Origin: Penium margaritaceum | Lineage: Eukaryota; Streptophyta; Zygnematophyceae; Desmidiales; Peniaceae | Assembly: GCA_023375785.1 (NCBI GenBank) | Contig: SZWC01016187.1 | Coordinates: 4,581-35,425 of the forward strand | DNA: 30,845 nucleotides | Direction: 5' to 3' | In this document: piece after piece, positions 1 to 12,250 of the stretch | How the letters are laid out: every line of letters begins with the position of its first letter | Numbering within the stretch: the stretch's first letter is position 1 | The notes under the pieces: generated by a model | What the model was told of the DNA's origin: nothing | The model's input: only the letters and a program-made list of their open reading frames with translations | Database searches by the model: none | Made by a program: the position numbers and the translations under genes

Positions 1-1536
1 CATAGTTGCGCCCTAGTTGCGCCCTAGTTGCGCCCGAGTTGTGCCATAGTTGTGTCGTTGTTGCGCCCTTGTTGCGCCCTCGTTGCGCCCTCGTTGCGCC
101 CTAGTTGCACCCTAGTTGCGTCCTAGTTTTGAACCACCTGTGCCGTAGTTGCCCCCTACTTGTACCCTACTTGCGGCCTATGTGCTTTAGTTGCACCCTA
201 GTTGCACCCTAGTTGCGCCCTAGTTACGTCCTAATTACGCCCTAGTTGCGCCGTAGTTGCACCCCAGTTTCGCCCTAGTTGCGCCCTAGTTGCGCCCTAG
301 TTACGCCCTACTTGCGCCCTAGTTGCGCCCTAGTTGCGCCCTAGTTGCCCCCTAGTTGCCCCCTAGTTGCACCCTACTTGCGCCCTTATTACACCCTACT
401 TGCGGCCTCCTGGCACCCTACTTGTACCCTAATTGTGCCTTAGTTGGGCACTAGCTACGCCCTAGTTGTGCCCTACTTGCGCCCTAGGTACGTCCTACTT
501 GCGCCCTACTTGCGTGCTAGTTACACCTTAGTTGCGCCTTAGTTGCGCCGAACTTGCGCACTAGTTACACCCTAGTTGCGCCCTAATTGCACCCTAGTTG
601 TGCGCTAGTTGCGCTCTAGTTGCGCCCTGGTTGCACCCTACTTGCGTCCTAGTTGCGCCCTAGCTGCGCTCTAGTTGCACCCTACTTGCGCCTAAGTTGC
701 GCCTAAGTTGCGCACTAGTTGCGCCCAACTTGTAAACTAATTACACCATAGTTGCGCCCTGGTTGCGCCCTAGTTGCGCCATAGCTGCGCCCTAGTTGCA
801 CCCTAGTTGCGCCGTCGTTGCGCCCTTCTTGCACCCTCGTTTTCACTCATTGCGCCCTAGTTGCGCCCTAGTTGCGCCCTAGTTGCGCCATAGTTACGCC
901 CTAGTTGCTCCCTAGTTGCGCCCTAGTTGCACCCTCGTTGCGCCCTAGTTGTGCCCTAGTTGCACCCTAGTTGCGCCCTAGTTGCGCCCTAGTTGCGGCC
1001 TACTTGCGTCCTAGTGGTGCCCTAGTTGCGCCTTAGTTGTGCCCCAGTTGCGACCTCCTTGCACCCTACTTGCGCCCTACTTACGCCCTAGTTGTGCCAT
1101 ACTTGCGCCATAGTTGCGTCCTAGTTACGCCCTAGTTGCGCCCGTCTTGTGCCCTCATTGCACCCTGCTTACGCCCTACGGGCGCCCTACTTGCGCCCTA
1201 GTTGCGCCTGAGTTGGGCACTAGCTACGCCCTAGTTGTGCCCTAGTTGCGCCCTAGTTGCGTCTTACTTGCGCCCTACTTGTGCCCTACTTGCACCCTAT
1301 GTGCGCCCTACGTGCACCCTAGTTGTGCCGTAGTTGCGCCCTAGTTGCTTCATAGTTTCGCCCTAGTTGCGCTTTAGTTGCGCACTAGTTGCACCCTACT
1401 TGCGCCCTACTTGCACCCTACTTCCGCCCTAGTTGCGCTTCAGCTGGGCACAAGCTACACCCTAGTTGTACCCTGGTTACGCCCTAGTTGTGTCCTACTT
1501 GTGCCCTACTTGCGCCCTAGTTGCACCCTAGTTGAC
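1..1536 (+). repeat. 11-bp minisatellite array, block 1
   Basis: The stretch is a head-to-tail array of an 11-bp unit, best written AGTTGCGCCCT, about 140 copies. The register is strict: TAG recurs at 3, 14, 25 and so on. Common variants change C to T in the GCGCC part (GTGCC, GCACC) or AGTTG to ACTTG. The left edge of the window cuts the array, so its true length is unknown. A distinctive variant group around GGGCACTAGCTACGCC recurs at about 443, 1212 and 1443, which hints at higher-order organisation. The 87-residue frame at 1378-1641 is an accident of the repeat: since 11 is not a multiple of 3, every frame reads the same 11-residue cycle. Confidence 0.96.
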
Positions 1537-1853
1537 CCTAAACTTGGCGTGCATGTCACGTTTCATGTTCCTAATTCAAATCCACCCACATGTTTTGTTT
1601 CGATTCACTCCTCATGTAAATTACAACATCACAGTCGTTAATCTGATGATTGCACTTTTCCCGGGTCCATAGCCTATCTTGCTTTGGTGCCAGGCCCCAA
1701 CCCCCCAAAGAAAAAGGATAGGTCACGGCAGGCTCCCTGCCGCCACATGTGGCAGATAAAATATTGCCGCTCGTGTTCAGTACCTTTTGTCCACTGCTTT
1801 TCGTCCACCGTCACCGCGTCTACTTTCCACCGTCGTTGTGTCCGCTGTCCAAC

Positions 1854-1952
1854 GTCTAGCGCGTGTGCTGTCTAGCGTCTAGCGCGTCTACCGTCCAGCG
1901 TCTAGCGCGTCTATTGTCTATCGTCTAGTGCGTCTACTGTCCAAGGTCAATA
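1854..1952 (+). repeat. 23-bp tandem repeat, about 4 copies
   Basis: Units start at 1854, 1877, 1900, 1923 and partially 1946. Each is a 9-bp piece (GTCTAGCGC) followed by a 14-bp piece (GTCTACCGTCCAGC or variants). Flanking sequence back to about 1790 and on to about 2030 is a looser relative built from CGTCCAYC-like pieces (for example CCGTCCATCCTCTT twice near 1979-2006), so the array probably decays outward on both sides. Confidence 0.85.
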
Positions 1953-2201
1953 GTCCAGCCTCTATCGTCCATCATCTACCGTCCATCCTCTTCCGTCCAT
2001 CCTCTGCCATCAAGCGTCCACCATTTAGCGGTTGACAGAAGAAAAAAAAAACGGAGGGGATGACAGACCAGGTTTGCCAGCAAACCGTTTGCAGTTCGCA
2101 GGGCATCAGAACAGCAAAGAACAGTGGGTTTTGAAGTCCGCCGCAGAAGAAAGCGCGACAGGAAAATCTACTAAGTATTGGCGAGGGGGGATGCGTCGGC
2201 C

Positions 2202-2224
2202 GACCTCGATACCAGGTCGAGGTC
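2202..2224. other. Short perfect palindrome (8-bp arms)
   Basis: GACCTCGA at 2202-2209 and TCGAGGTC at 2217-2224 are perfect reverse complements with a 7-nt loop. Further TCGA-rich words follow to about 2270 (GGTCGAC, CCCTCGATT, GGTCGAGAGTCGAGAG). No T-run follows it as in a simple terminator, and no function is implied by position. Confidence 0.6.
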
Positions 2225-2277
2225 GACACGCCGACCCTCGATTCAGCACGCTAGGTCGAGAGTCGAGAGCAACATAG

Positions 2278-5064
<2,787 letters not shown>

Positions 5065-5124
5065 GTCCAGATCCCAGTACCGATCCCAGCCCCGATGCGG
5101 GGCGGTCTGAGGCGTGGGCGAGCC

Positions 5125-5760
5125 GCGAGGCAAGCCGCTGTTCCGAAGCGTGGGCACAGCCTGTTGGGGATGCCACAGCGACCAAAGAACGAGCATAGCA
5201 ATCACGAGAGTAGTGAGGAAATACGGAAAAAGAAAAGAGGAGTAGCTTGAGGGACGATGAGTAGCGACTGGTGGTCAGGTGGGGGCGGTGTCCAATGGCA
5301 CGAGCCGGTCCGGAGTTGAAGGTATGGGGAAGCGTGATGCGGGCCGCATGACGGCCACAGCGCGGAAGCATTGAGAATAGAATGTACGGATGGCATGGAG
5401 GCAGGGCACAGCCCGGGCCTTGAGAGAGAAGCTTGATGAGGGGCAGCGATGATGATGATGGTGGCAGTACCACATTGCGGGCCGCCAGCGGGGCGAGCCA
5501 CAGTAGCCGAGGACGGGTCGCGAGTGAGTGAAGGCGAACGAGCGATTGCTGACAAGGGATGGAGGAGTAGTGTGGCCACAGAACATGCAGGTTTGGGCTC
5601 AACACATGGAAATCAACAACGATGAGAGGAGTGATCAGGAAGTGTGCCACAGCTCGAAGGCGGGCAATGCTGAGAGAGTGAACCATAGAACGAACTTTGG
5701 TTAAAATAGAACAAGCATACATGGTGTCTTAAGTACTACGTCTAGCCTAGCCTAGAACCA
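5125..5760 (-). mobile_element. Truncated LTR (3' LTR of the retroelement)
   Basis: Reading on the minus strand, this begins TGGTTCTAGG at 5760 directly after the stop codon of the internal open frame and a purine-rich AGGAGG. It matches the complete LTR at 7948-8628 along its length at roughly nine bases in ten by eye. The match stops near 5125: the last 40-50 bases of the LTR, including its CA end, are missing, and a short GC-rich linker (5098-5124) leads into the 6-bp array. The element therefore lacks a proper 3' end and no target-site duplication can be tested here. Confidence 0.8.
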
Positions 5761-5764
5761 CCTC

Positions 5765-6574
5765 CTATGGTGGTTTGTAGGAGTACCGTAGCCTGAGCCG
5801 CATTGCTGCCGCTACTGCTGCTGCCGTGTGCGGAGACGCTTCGCGGATTCGCACCGTCGGCTTCGTTGTTTTCAGCGTAGAGTTCTGCCCGTTGCCTGCT
5901 TTGGCGGGCACGGCACCATCCCGCTTTTTTGTCTTCGAGCGCGGACCGGGGCGCATCTGGTTGGCTGTTGAGCCGCTCGCGCCAGGTTGCACGGACGACG
6001 GGAGGTGATCACCGATTGAGTTACCGCTACCACAAAACGGTATTGCCACCAATATCCATTCGGCTCGCTTGGGACTGAACCGGTTGCTCGAGTCATTTCT
6101 AACTTTTCCCAAAGTGGGTATCTCGGTAATATCCTGACGTGCCCCACTTTCTATGATGTCTTGTGAGTTTGAGTTGATATCTCTGAGAGCCGTCCCCAAA
6201 CTCATAGGACCAGAACTGCTTGTAAGGCTGGTCCGGTTGTGAGTTGAGGGAACATTGGTTAGTGGAGTTCCACCACCGGGATACCAACCCGGGATGCCAT
6301 AGCGGGTTTGTTTGAGGAGGATTTGTTGGCGGTTGTGCAGATGTGCTGACAGAGACGGATGGCTGGTGTGTTGGTTCTGGCGCAGGTTCTTTGGAGGAAG
6401 TGCAGTGTTCTGAGTTTGAAGAGGAATCTGGGCGACTGACGTTGTCATCAGGTTAGAGTTGTAGGGTGGAGTTGTGATCACCGGCTCGTAGGTTGTTGTT
6501 GCCCCCTGAGTGGAGGAGAATGGAGGAATCAAAGGTGGAGCTGACGGATTGAAGGCTGGGCTGTCAGGAGATGT
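5765..6574 (-). pseudogene. Retroelement open frame with conserved C-terminal basic tail
   Basis: The frame is open for 270 codons from just after a TAG at 6577-6575 to the TAG at 5767-5765. It has no ATG near its 5' end (the first Met is internal, about residue 43 of the open stretch), so it looks like the 3' part of a longer frame. I recognise no enzymatic domain. Visible features are a Thr/Asn/Pro-rich N-terminal half, a Trp/Gly patch (YGIPGWYPGGGTPL), a basic stretch (RPGPRSKTKKR) and an Ala/Arg-rich tail ending RLRYSYKPP. The second copy at 8633-9442 is exactly the same length with one stop, and a tail of the same kind occurs at 16895-17275. Equal length with many substitutions suggests coding constraint at some time. 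Confidence 0.55.
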
Positions 6575-6589
6575 CTATTGTCTGTCCTC

Positions 6590-7871
6590 GTCATGAAGTG
6601 TTGCTGGGATGTTGGTGAATGAAGAAGAGAGGGTGGTGGAGCTGATGTGTGACATAGTTGGTCGGAGGAATGGTAAATCTCTGGTCAGGAGTTAACGGTT
6701 GTTGGAGGTGGTGGAAGAGAGCTGTGGAAAGGGCAGCACCGCTGGTTGGGTTGTCTGTGAGGAAGGGGGTGATAAAGTTGGTGTGAAGTGACCTCGTGGC
6801 TGTAGCTGTCGAGACAGGGAGTTGGGGTGCGTGGTAGGTTGTTTGAGCAACCAGCACCTACGTCTCCGATAATGGCTCTTGGAGTATTGGGTGAGTGGTT
6901 GATGAGAGTTACGAACTGGAGGAGGAAGTACTGGGCCTGTCAGTACCAGCGAGAGGTGATCGTGAAGAGTAGATGTGGATAGAGATGGTGATGTGATGCT
7001 GGGTTGTTGTACTGTTGCTCCTTGTTCTGTATACATGTGAGTTTACGGTATGTGGGTGAGCCAAGGGGCAGTGCTGTTGTCGTTGGGTTCAGTGGCAGTC
7101 TGGCATATGAGGGATGTTTGGGCTGAAAGTGATGCTGGTATGTGGGAAGGGCTTTTTGGTTGATGGTCAATGGGGTGTAGAAAGCGGCTGATGTAGTGCC
7201 AGGACCGGTGGGCTGATGAGAGAGTGTTGAACAACGGGCGTGGACTTCTAGTGTGGTTGAGGACGATATGGATGACGGAGCAAGTATTTGAAATGATGCA
7301 AAGGAAGCAGATGGTGATGGTGAGTTGAGTGTTGAGGAGGGCACAATGGAGCCGGAGGGAGAGGTAGGTTAGGAAGGCGAGAAGGTCAACTGTTAGCGGG
7401 AGGAGAGGTACGAGGAGCAGTAGTCGGAGGAAGAGCTGTCGGAGGGAGAATTTGTAGTGGCAGGGTGGATCGTGAGCGAAGCCAGTGAGTTGACACTAGG
7501 TGCAGGTGCACTCAGAATGTTGCTCATGTTTGCCCACAAGTGGGGGAAAGGTTAGATCTGAAAAGCCTGCATTGATTGCTTGATCAAGAAAGTGAAGAGA
7601 TCCCATGGAGGTCAGGATGGTGAACAGATGAAGGGTCTGGATCAGAGGTGAGACGTTCCTGACTAACAGAGATGAGGCAGAGGCGTGACGATTGATGCAG
7701 TGGTTCGGTGAGTGCGGGTATGGCAGAGTGCTTTGAGCTTGGCAAATTGGCATTGCAGATGGGAAGTGTACAAGGATAGTGAGCAGGCAAATGGGTGTTG
7801 CAGGAGTTGCTGATGTTGTTTTGATGCTGTTGTTGAGGCGGTAGCTGGTGATGTGCGCTTCGGCATGGCAT
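6590..7871 (-). pseudogene. Degenerate gag-like region, frames broken
   Basis: Downstream of the primer-binding site the minus strand carries short overlapping open frames in different registers (7871-7584, 7753-7496, 7344-6940, 7036-6692, 6857-6591). Each translation is rich in Ser, Thr, Pro, His and Gln without a recognisable domain. The position, just inside the 5' LTR, is where gag would start, and a leader of about 65 bases separates the primer-binding site from the first ATG at 7871. I infer a decayed or highly divergent gag; a non-coding internal region is the alternative. Confidence 0.35.
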
Positions 7872-7935
7872 GTCAGGCGTTTGAAGATGTTAGCGGTTAA
7901 TGAAGGAGGATGATTTGCTCAGGATCTTTTGCCAC

Positions 7936-7947
7936 GCTGTGATACCA
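7936..7947 (-). promoter_or_regulatory. Retroelement primer-binding site (initiator tRNA-Met type)
   Basis: On the minus strand the bases directly after the LTR end are TGGTATCACAGC. The plant copia primer-binding site complementary to the 3' end of initiator Met-tRNA is TGGTATCAGAGC, so 11 of 12 match, with one change at position 9. There is no spacer between the LTR CA end and the site. This fixes the LTR end, the element's orientation and the likely superfamily. Confidence 0.82.
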
Positions 7948-8628
7948 TGTTATGAAACCGAAGGTTGTTAATGCAAGAGAAGTGGGTGGGGTCCGAGGCA
8001 AGCTGTTGCACCGAAACGCGGGCTAAGCCTGTTGGAGATGCCGCAGCAATCAAAGGACGAGCACAGCAATCACGAGAGTAGTGAGGAAATCCAGAAAAGG
8101 AAAAGAGCAGTAGCTAGAGGGATGATGAACAACGACTGGTGGTCAGGTGGGGCGGTACCCCATGGCACGAGCCGGTCCGGAGTTGATGGTGAGCAGAAAG
8201 CGTGATGCGGGCCGCGTGAAGGCCACAGCGTGGAAGCATTGAGAATAGAAGGTACGGATGGCATGGATGCAAGGCACAACCCGGGCCTTGAGAGAGAAGC
8301 TTGATGAGGGACAGCGATGATGATGATGGTGGCAGTACCACAGTGTGGGCCGCCAGCGGGGCGAGCCACAGCAACCGAGGACGGGCCGCGAGTCAGTGAA
8401 GGCGAACGAGCAATTGCTGGCGAGGGATGGTGGAGTAGTGTGGCCACAGAACATGCAGGTTCGGGCTCAACACTTGGAAGGCAACAATGAGGAGAGGAGT
8501 GATCAGGAAGTGTGCCACAGCCCGAAGGCGGGCAAGGCTGAGAGAGTGAACCATAGAACCAACTTTGGTTACAATAGAACAAGCATACATGGTGTCTTAA
8601 CTACTACGTCTAGCCTAGCCTATAACCA
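7948..8628 (-). mobile_element. Complete LTR (681 bp)
   Basis: On the minus strand it starts TGGTTATAGG at 8628 and ends ATAACA at 7948, giving TG..CA ends, with the primer-binding site abutting its 3' end. It matches the truncated LTR at 5125-5760 with scattered substitutions and small gaps. The 5' boundary rests on the TG after a purine-rich AGGAGG and on the stop codon just upstream. Because the upstream 1.08 kb is also duplicated, an alternative is that the real LTR is longer than 1.7 kb and includes the open frame. GATGAT microrepeats lie near 8318-8330. Confidence 0.72.
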
Positions 8629-9706
8629 CCTCCTATGGTGGTTTGTAGGAGTACCGTAGCCAGAGCCGCATTGCTGCCGCTACAGGTGCTGCCGTGTGCG
8701 AAGACGCTTCACGGATCCGCACTGTCGGCTTCGTTGTTTTCACCGTGGAGTTCTGCCCGTTGCCTGCTTTGGCGGGCACGGCACCAACCCGCTCTTTTGT
8801 CTTGGAGGGTGGACCGGGGCGCATCTGGTTGGCCGTTGAGCCGCTCGCGCCAGGCTGCGTGGACGACGGGAGGTGATCGCCGATTGAGTTACCGCTACCA
8901 CAAAACGGTCTTGCCGCCAATATCCATTTGGCTCGTTTGGGACTGGACCGGTTGCTCGGGTCATTTCCAATTTGTCCCAAAGTGAGTATCTCGGTAATAT
9001 CCTGACGTGCCCCACTTTCCATGATGTCTTGTGAGTTTGAGCTGATGTTTCTGACAGCCGTCCCCAAACTCATAAGACCAGAACTGCTTGTAAGGCTGGT
9101 CCGGTTGTGAGGTGAGGGAACATTGGTCAGTGGAGTTCCACCACAATGATACCAACCCGGGATGCCATAGCGGGTTTTTTTTAGGAGGGTTTGTCGGCGG
9201 TAGTGCGGATGTGCTCATAGAGACGGATGGCTGGTGTGTTGGTTCTGGCGCACGTTCTTTGGAGGAAGTGCAACGTTCCGATTTTGAAGAGAAATCTGGG
9301 CGACTGACGTTGTTATCAGGTTAGAGTTGTAGGGTGGAGTTGTGATCACTGGCTCGTAGGTTGTTGTTGCCCCCTGTGTGGAGGAGAATGGAGGAGTCAA
9401 ATGTAGAGCTGACGGATTGAAGGCTTGGCTGTCAGGAGATGTCTATTGTCTGTCCTCGTCATTAAGTGTTGCTCGGATGTTCGTGAATGACGACGAGAGG
9501 GTGATGGACCTGATGTGTGACATAGTTGGTCGGAAGAGGGTAAGTATCTGGTCAGGAGTTCACGGTTGTTGGAGGTGGTGGAAGAGAGTTGTGAAAAGGG
9601 CAGCACCGCTGGTTGGGTTGTCTGTGAGGAAGGGGGTGATAAAGTCGGTGTGAAGTGAACTGATGGCTGTAGATGCCGAGACAGGGAGTTGTGGTGCGTG
9701 GTAGGT
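8629..9706 (-). mobile_element. Partial second copy of the retroelement internal region
   Basis: This repeats the 3' half of the internal region: 8629-9706 aligns with 5761-6842 without a large gap. It lies 5' of the complete LTR on the minus strand, so the block has the order internal-LTR-internal-LTR. The match ends at about 9706, where the sequence turns at once into the 191-bp satellite. Its 5' portion, primer-binding site and outer LTR are absent. The arrangement is what LTR-LTR recombination between adjacent copies produces. Confidence 0.78.
8633..9442 (-). pseudogene. Second copy of the retroelement open frame, one in-frame stop
   Basis: The frame matches 5765-6574 and has the identical length between the upstream TAG (9445-9443) and the final TAG (8635-8633). 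It differs by many substitutions but no net insertion or deletion. A TGA at 9217-9215 breaks it where the other copy has a serine codon (TCA). The C-terminal 146 residues differ from the other copy at about 21 positions by eye, and the basic motif (RPGPPSKTKER) and tail RLWLRYSYKPP are kept. Function unknown, as for its partner. Confidence 0.5.
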
Positions 9707-10781
9707 GTGTACATAGTAGCCTCGCCGCGCTACTACGTATTGAAGTTCTTTGTCCTTTCTAGTCGCTACATTGGGTTCCCAGACCATTGTCTCTCCCTCT
9801 GACGATTTGTGACTTGTGTTATGAGTTGTCAATGTTGACCACACACAGGGGACTTCTTTGGTCATAGTCATTGACGTATGCATCCTTTGGTTGGTCACTG
9901 TGCACGCTAGCCACACCGTACCAATACTTGTTGAAGGTCTCTGTACTTGCAAGTTGATGACTTGTGTTCCCAACCCATTGTTACCCCCTCTGACCATTTG
10001 TGATTCGTGTTATAAGTTTTCAACGTTGACTACACACTGTGAAATCCTTCTGGTCATGGTTAGTGGCATATGCCTACTTTCGTTTGTCATTGTACATGGT
10101 TACCACGCCATGTCACTACATTTTGAAGGTCTTTGTGCTTTCTAGTTGATAGCTAGTGTTCCCAAACCATTATTACCCCCTTTGACAATATGTGACTCTT
10201 CTTGTGAGTTGTCAACGTTGACCACATGAAGTGAAAGTCTTTGGTCATGGTCAGTGACATATGCATACTTTGGTTGGTCACTGTGCATGGTAGCCACACT
10301 GTGCCACTACAAATTGAAGGTCCTTGTACTTGCTAGTCGATAGCTAGTATTCACAACCCATTGTTCCCCCCCTGTGACCATTTGTGACTCGTGTTATGAG
10401 TTTTCAAAATTGACCACACATAGTGACATTCTTTGGTCATGGTCAGTGACATATGCCTACTTTGGTTGGTCATTGTACACGGTAACCAAACTGTGCCACT
10501 ACTTATTGATAGTCCTTGTGCTTGCTTGCTGATACCTGGTGTTCCCAAACCATTGTTTCCCCCCTCTGACCATTAGTGACTCGTTTTGTGAGTTGTCAAC
10601 GTTGACTACACACAGCGGATTTATTTGGTTGAAGGCATTACATATGCCTATTTTGGTCGGTAATTGTGCACGGTAGCCACAACGTGCAACTACTTATTGA
10701 GGGTTGTTGTACTTGTTACTTGAAACCCAATATTCCACAACCATTGTTTCCCCCTCTAACCATTTGTGAATCGTGTTAGAG
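9707..10781 (+). repeat. 191-192-bp satellite, about 5.6 copies
   Basis: The landmark TTGAAGGTC (variants TTGAAGTTC, TTGATAGTC, TTGAGGGTT) starts at 9740, 9931, 10123, 10314, 10506 and 10697, so spacings are 191, 192, 191, 192 and 191. Other shared landmarks in order are CCCAAACCATTGT, CCCCCTCTGACCATTTGTGA, GTTGTCAACGTTGACCACAC, TTTGGTCATGGTCAGTGACA and TTTGGTTGGTCACTGTGCA. It starts part-way through a unit at the retroelement edge and stops part-way through a unit at the 62-bp satellite. Short frames here (60-145 residues) have no support as genes. Confidence 0.94.
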
Positions 10782-11575
10782 AAAGGGCGACCAAAGTAGC
10801 ATTGAAATAGTGAGAATGTAACCTAAACAATATAGACACAATGGTAGTGTGACCAAAGCAACATTAAAACAGCAATAGTATGACCAAAGGACCAAAAACA
10901 CATCAAAGTGTAACCAAAGCACCATTGAAACATTGATAATGTGACATAAGCACCATAGAAAGTGAAAGTGTGACCAAAGCACCATCAAAACAGTGATAAT
11001 GTGACCTAAGCACCATAGACACAATGAACGTTTGACCAAACCACCGTTGAAACAGTGATAATGTGACCAAAGCATCTTAGACACTATGACGGTGTGACCA
11101 AAGCACCATTCAAACAGTGATAATGAGACCTCAGCACCAAAGACATAGTGAATGTGTAACCAAGACACTATTGAAACATTGATAATATGACCAAAGCACT
11201 AACGACACAAAAGCGTGTGATCTAAATACCGCTGAAACAGTGATAATGTGATCAAAGTACCGTAGACACAGTGAAAGGGTGACTACACCATTGAAACAAT
11301 GATAGTGTGACATAATCACCATAACCACAGTGAACGTGTGACAAATGCACTATCAAAACATTTATAATGTGACCAAAGCACTATAGACATGGTGAAAGTG
11401 TGACCAAAGCACCATTGAAAGATTGATAATATGACATAAGCATTGTAGACTCTTTGAAACACTGATAAGATGACCTAGGAACCATAAACATGGTGAAAGT
11501 GTGAACAAAGCACTATTGAGAAATTGATCACGTGAACTAATCACCATAGACACGGTGATAGCATGACCAAAGCAC
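10782..11575 (+). repeat. 62-bp dimeric satellite, block 1
   Basis: This is the first block of the satellite that fills most of the window. The unit is a dimer of 31-bp halves that both begin GTGACCWAAGCACCAT. Half A continues TGAAACAGTGATAAT; half B continues AGACACAGTGAAAGT. In this block the halves alternate with considerable decay and some missing bases. The minus strand is read as short cyclic peptides containing SLCLWCFGHIITVS-like words, which are repeat artefacts. The block ends at about 11575 where a non-satellite segment begins. Confidence 0.93.
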
Positions 11576-12195
11576 GGGGATAGAGTGCGGCAAGGGGAAG
11601 GCAAGAGCCAAAGCGCCGTGAGAAATCTGCTGTTGGCGTGGGTGCAGGCTGCTGCAAAGTGGGCAACTAGCTTGTGCAGATCCTTGTGCTCGCCACAGCT
11701 GCTGATGAATGACGAGGCAAAAGCTCATGATAACGGACTAGGGGCAGGGACAAACCGCGTGTGCTGTAGGAAGTTTAAGCGTCGGTGCAGGTCGTCGTGC
11801 AGCAGGTGATGCGACTGGGCAGATCCTTGTGCCGGGTGGAAGAACGACGTGGAAGCAGAGGAAGGCAGAGGCGGCTGATGGCTGAGTGGCTGTAGCGGTG
11901 AAACCAGGTATGCTGTGAAGCGATGCGGATGATGATAAAGAGAAGGCGCCAAGGAAATGATCCGAGATGATACCATGGAGACGGAGGAGGCTGACACGAG
12001 AGGAGGTTGACGAGGATGGAGATGATTTGTAGCATCTCCATGATTTTTAGGCTAGGAGTGAGAGGAGTTTGGCAGCAGGAGGATGACAATAATGTGGTTG
12101 ATGAGGGGATACGACAGTGAGCGCAGAGCGAGACCCGGTTCCTTTTGTTGTGAATAGATTGACAGATTGTTCCCCAGCTGGCCCGAGACCAACGA
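11576..12195 (-). mobile_element. Probable LTR-retroelement fragment (LTR end plus 5' internal region)
   Basis: This 620-bp segment interrupts the 62-bp satellite. On the minus strand it contains CTCCATGGTATCATC: a CA end followed at once by TGGTATCA (11975-11968), the first eight bases of the plant copia primer-binding site. In that reading 11976-12195 is the 3' part of an LTR and 11576-11967 the start of an internal region, whose frames are Ser/His/Pro/Leu-rich like the gag-like region near 7500. The match to the primer-binding site breaks after 8 bases, so chance cannot be excluded. No second LTR, polymerase domain or target-site duplication was found. Confidence 0.45.
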
Positions 12196-12250
12196 TTTGG
12201 TCACACTTCCAATGTGTCTTTGGTGCTTGCTTCTCATTATCACTATTGAC
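12196..12250 (-). repeat. Inverted sliver of the 62-bp satellite
   Basis: Between the retroelement fragment and the next satellite block, about 55 bp read as satellite in the opposite orientation (TTTGGTCACACTT, then TGTCTTTGGTGCTT, then CATTATCACTATTGA). The arm at 12196-12208 is the exact reverse complement of AAGTGTGACCAAA at 12258-12270, so the junction forms a 13-bp stem with a loop of about 49 bases. Confidence 0.82.

Larger units (their letters stand above)
1537..2277. other. Non-satellite interlude inside the 11-bp array
   Basis: This 740-bp stretch lacks the 11-bp unit and separates two blocks of it. It starts near ACTTGGCGTGCATGTCACG and ends near GAGAGTCGAGAGCAAC. It holds a pyrimidine-rich part (about 1780-2030) with a 23-bp tandem repeat, an A-run at 2042-2051 and a short palindrome at 2202-2224. 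The small open frames here (63-85 residues) show no domain, no bias and no homology I recognise, and they overlap on opposite strands, so I call no gene. It may be an old insertion or a pre-satellite remnant; I saw no terminal repeats or target-site duplication. Confidence 0.75.
5761..7947 (-). mobile_element. Internal region of a non-autonomous LTR retroelement
   Basis: The 2187 bp between the two LTR copies begin (minus strand) with a primer-binding site at 7947 and end with a purine-rich stretch at 5761. I find no reverse transcriptase, integrase, RNase H or aspartic protease signature in any frame, and no CCHC knuckle. The encoded residues are rich in Pro, Ser, Thr, His and Gln, which is compatible with a gag-like or non-coding filler region. 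By size and content it would be a non-autonomous element (LARD/TR-GAG type), or the survivor of a large deletion. The copia assignment rests on the primer-binding site only. Confidence 0.7.

Noticed and set aside
9707..11575. Common origin of the 191-bp and 62-bp satellites
   Set aside because: They share short words such as CACAGTGAAA and TTTGGTCA, but the words do not occur in the same order or spacing, so similarity is not convincing by eye.
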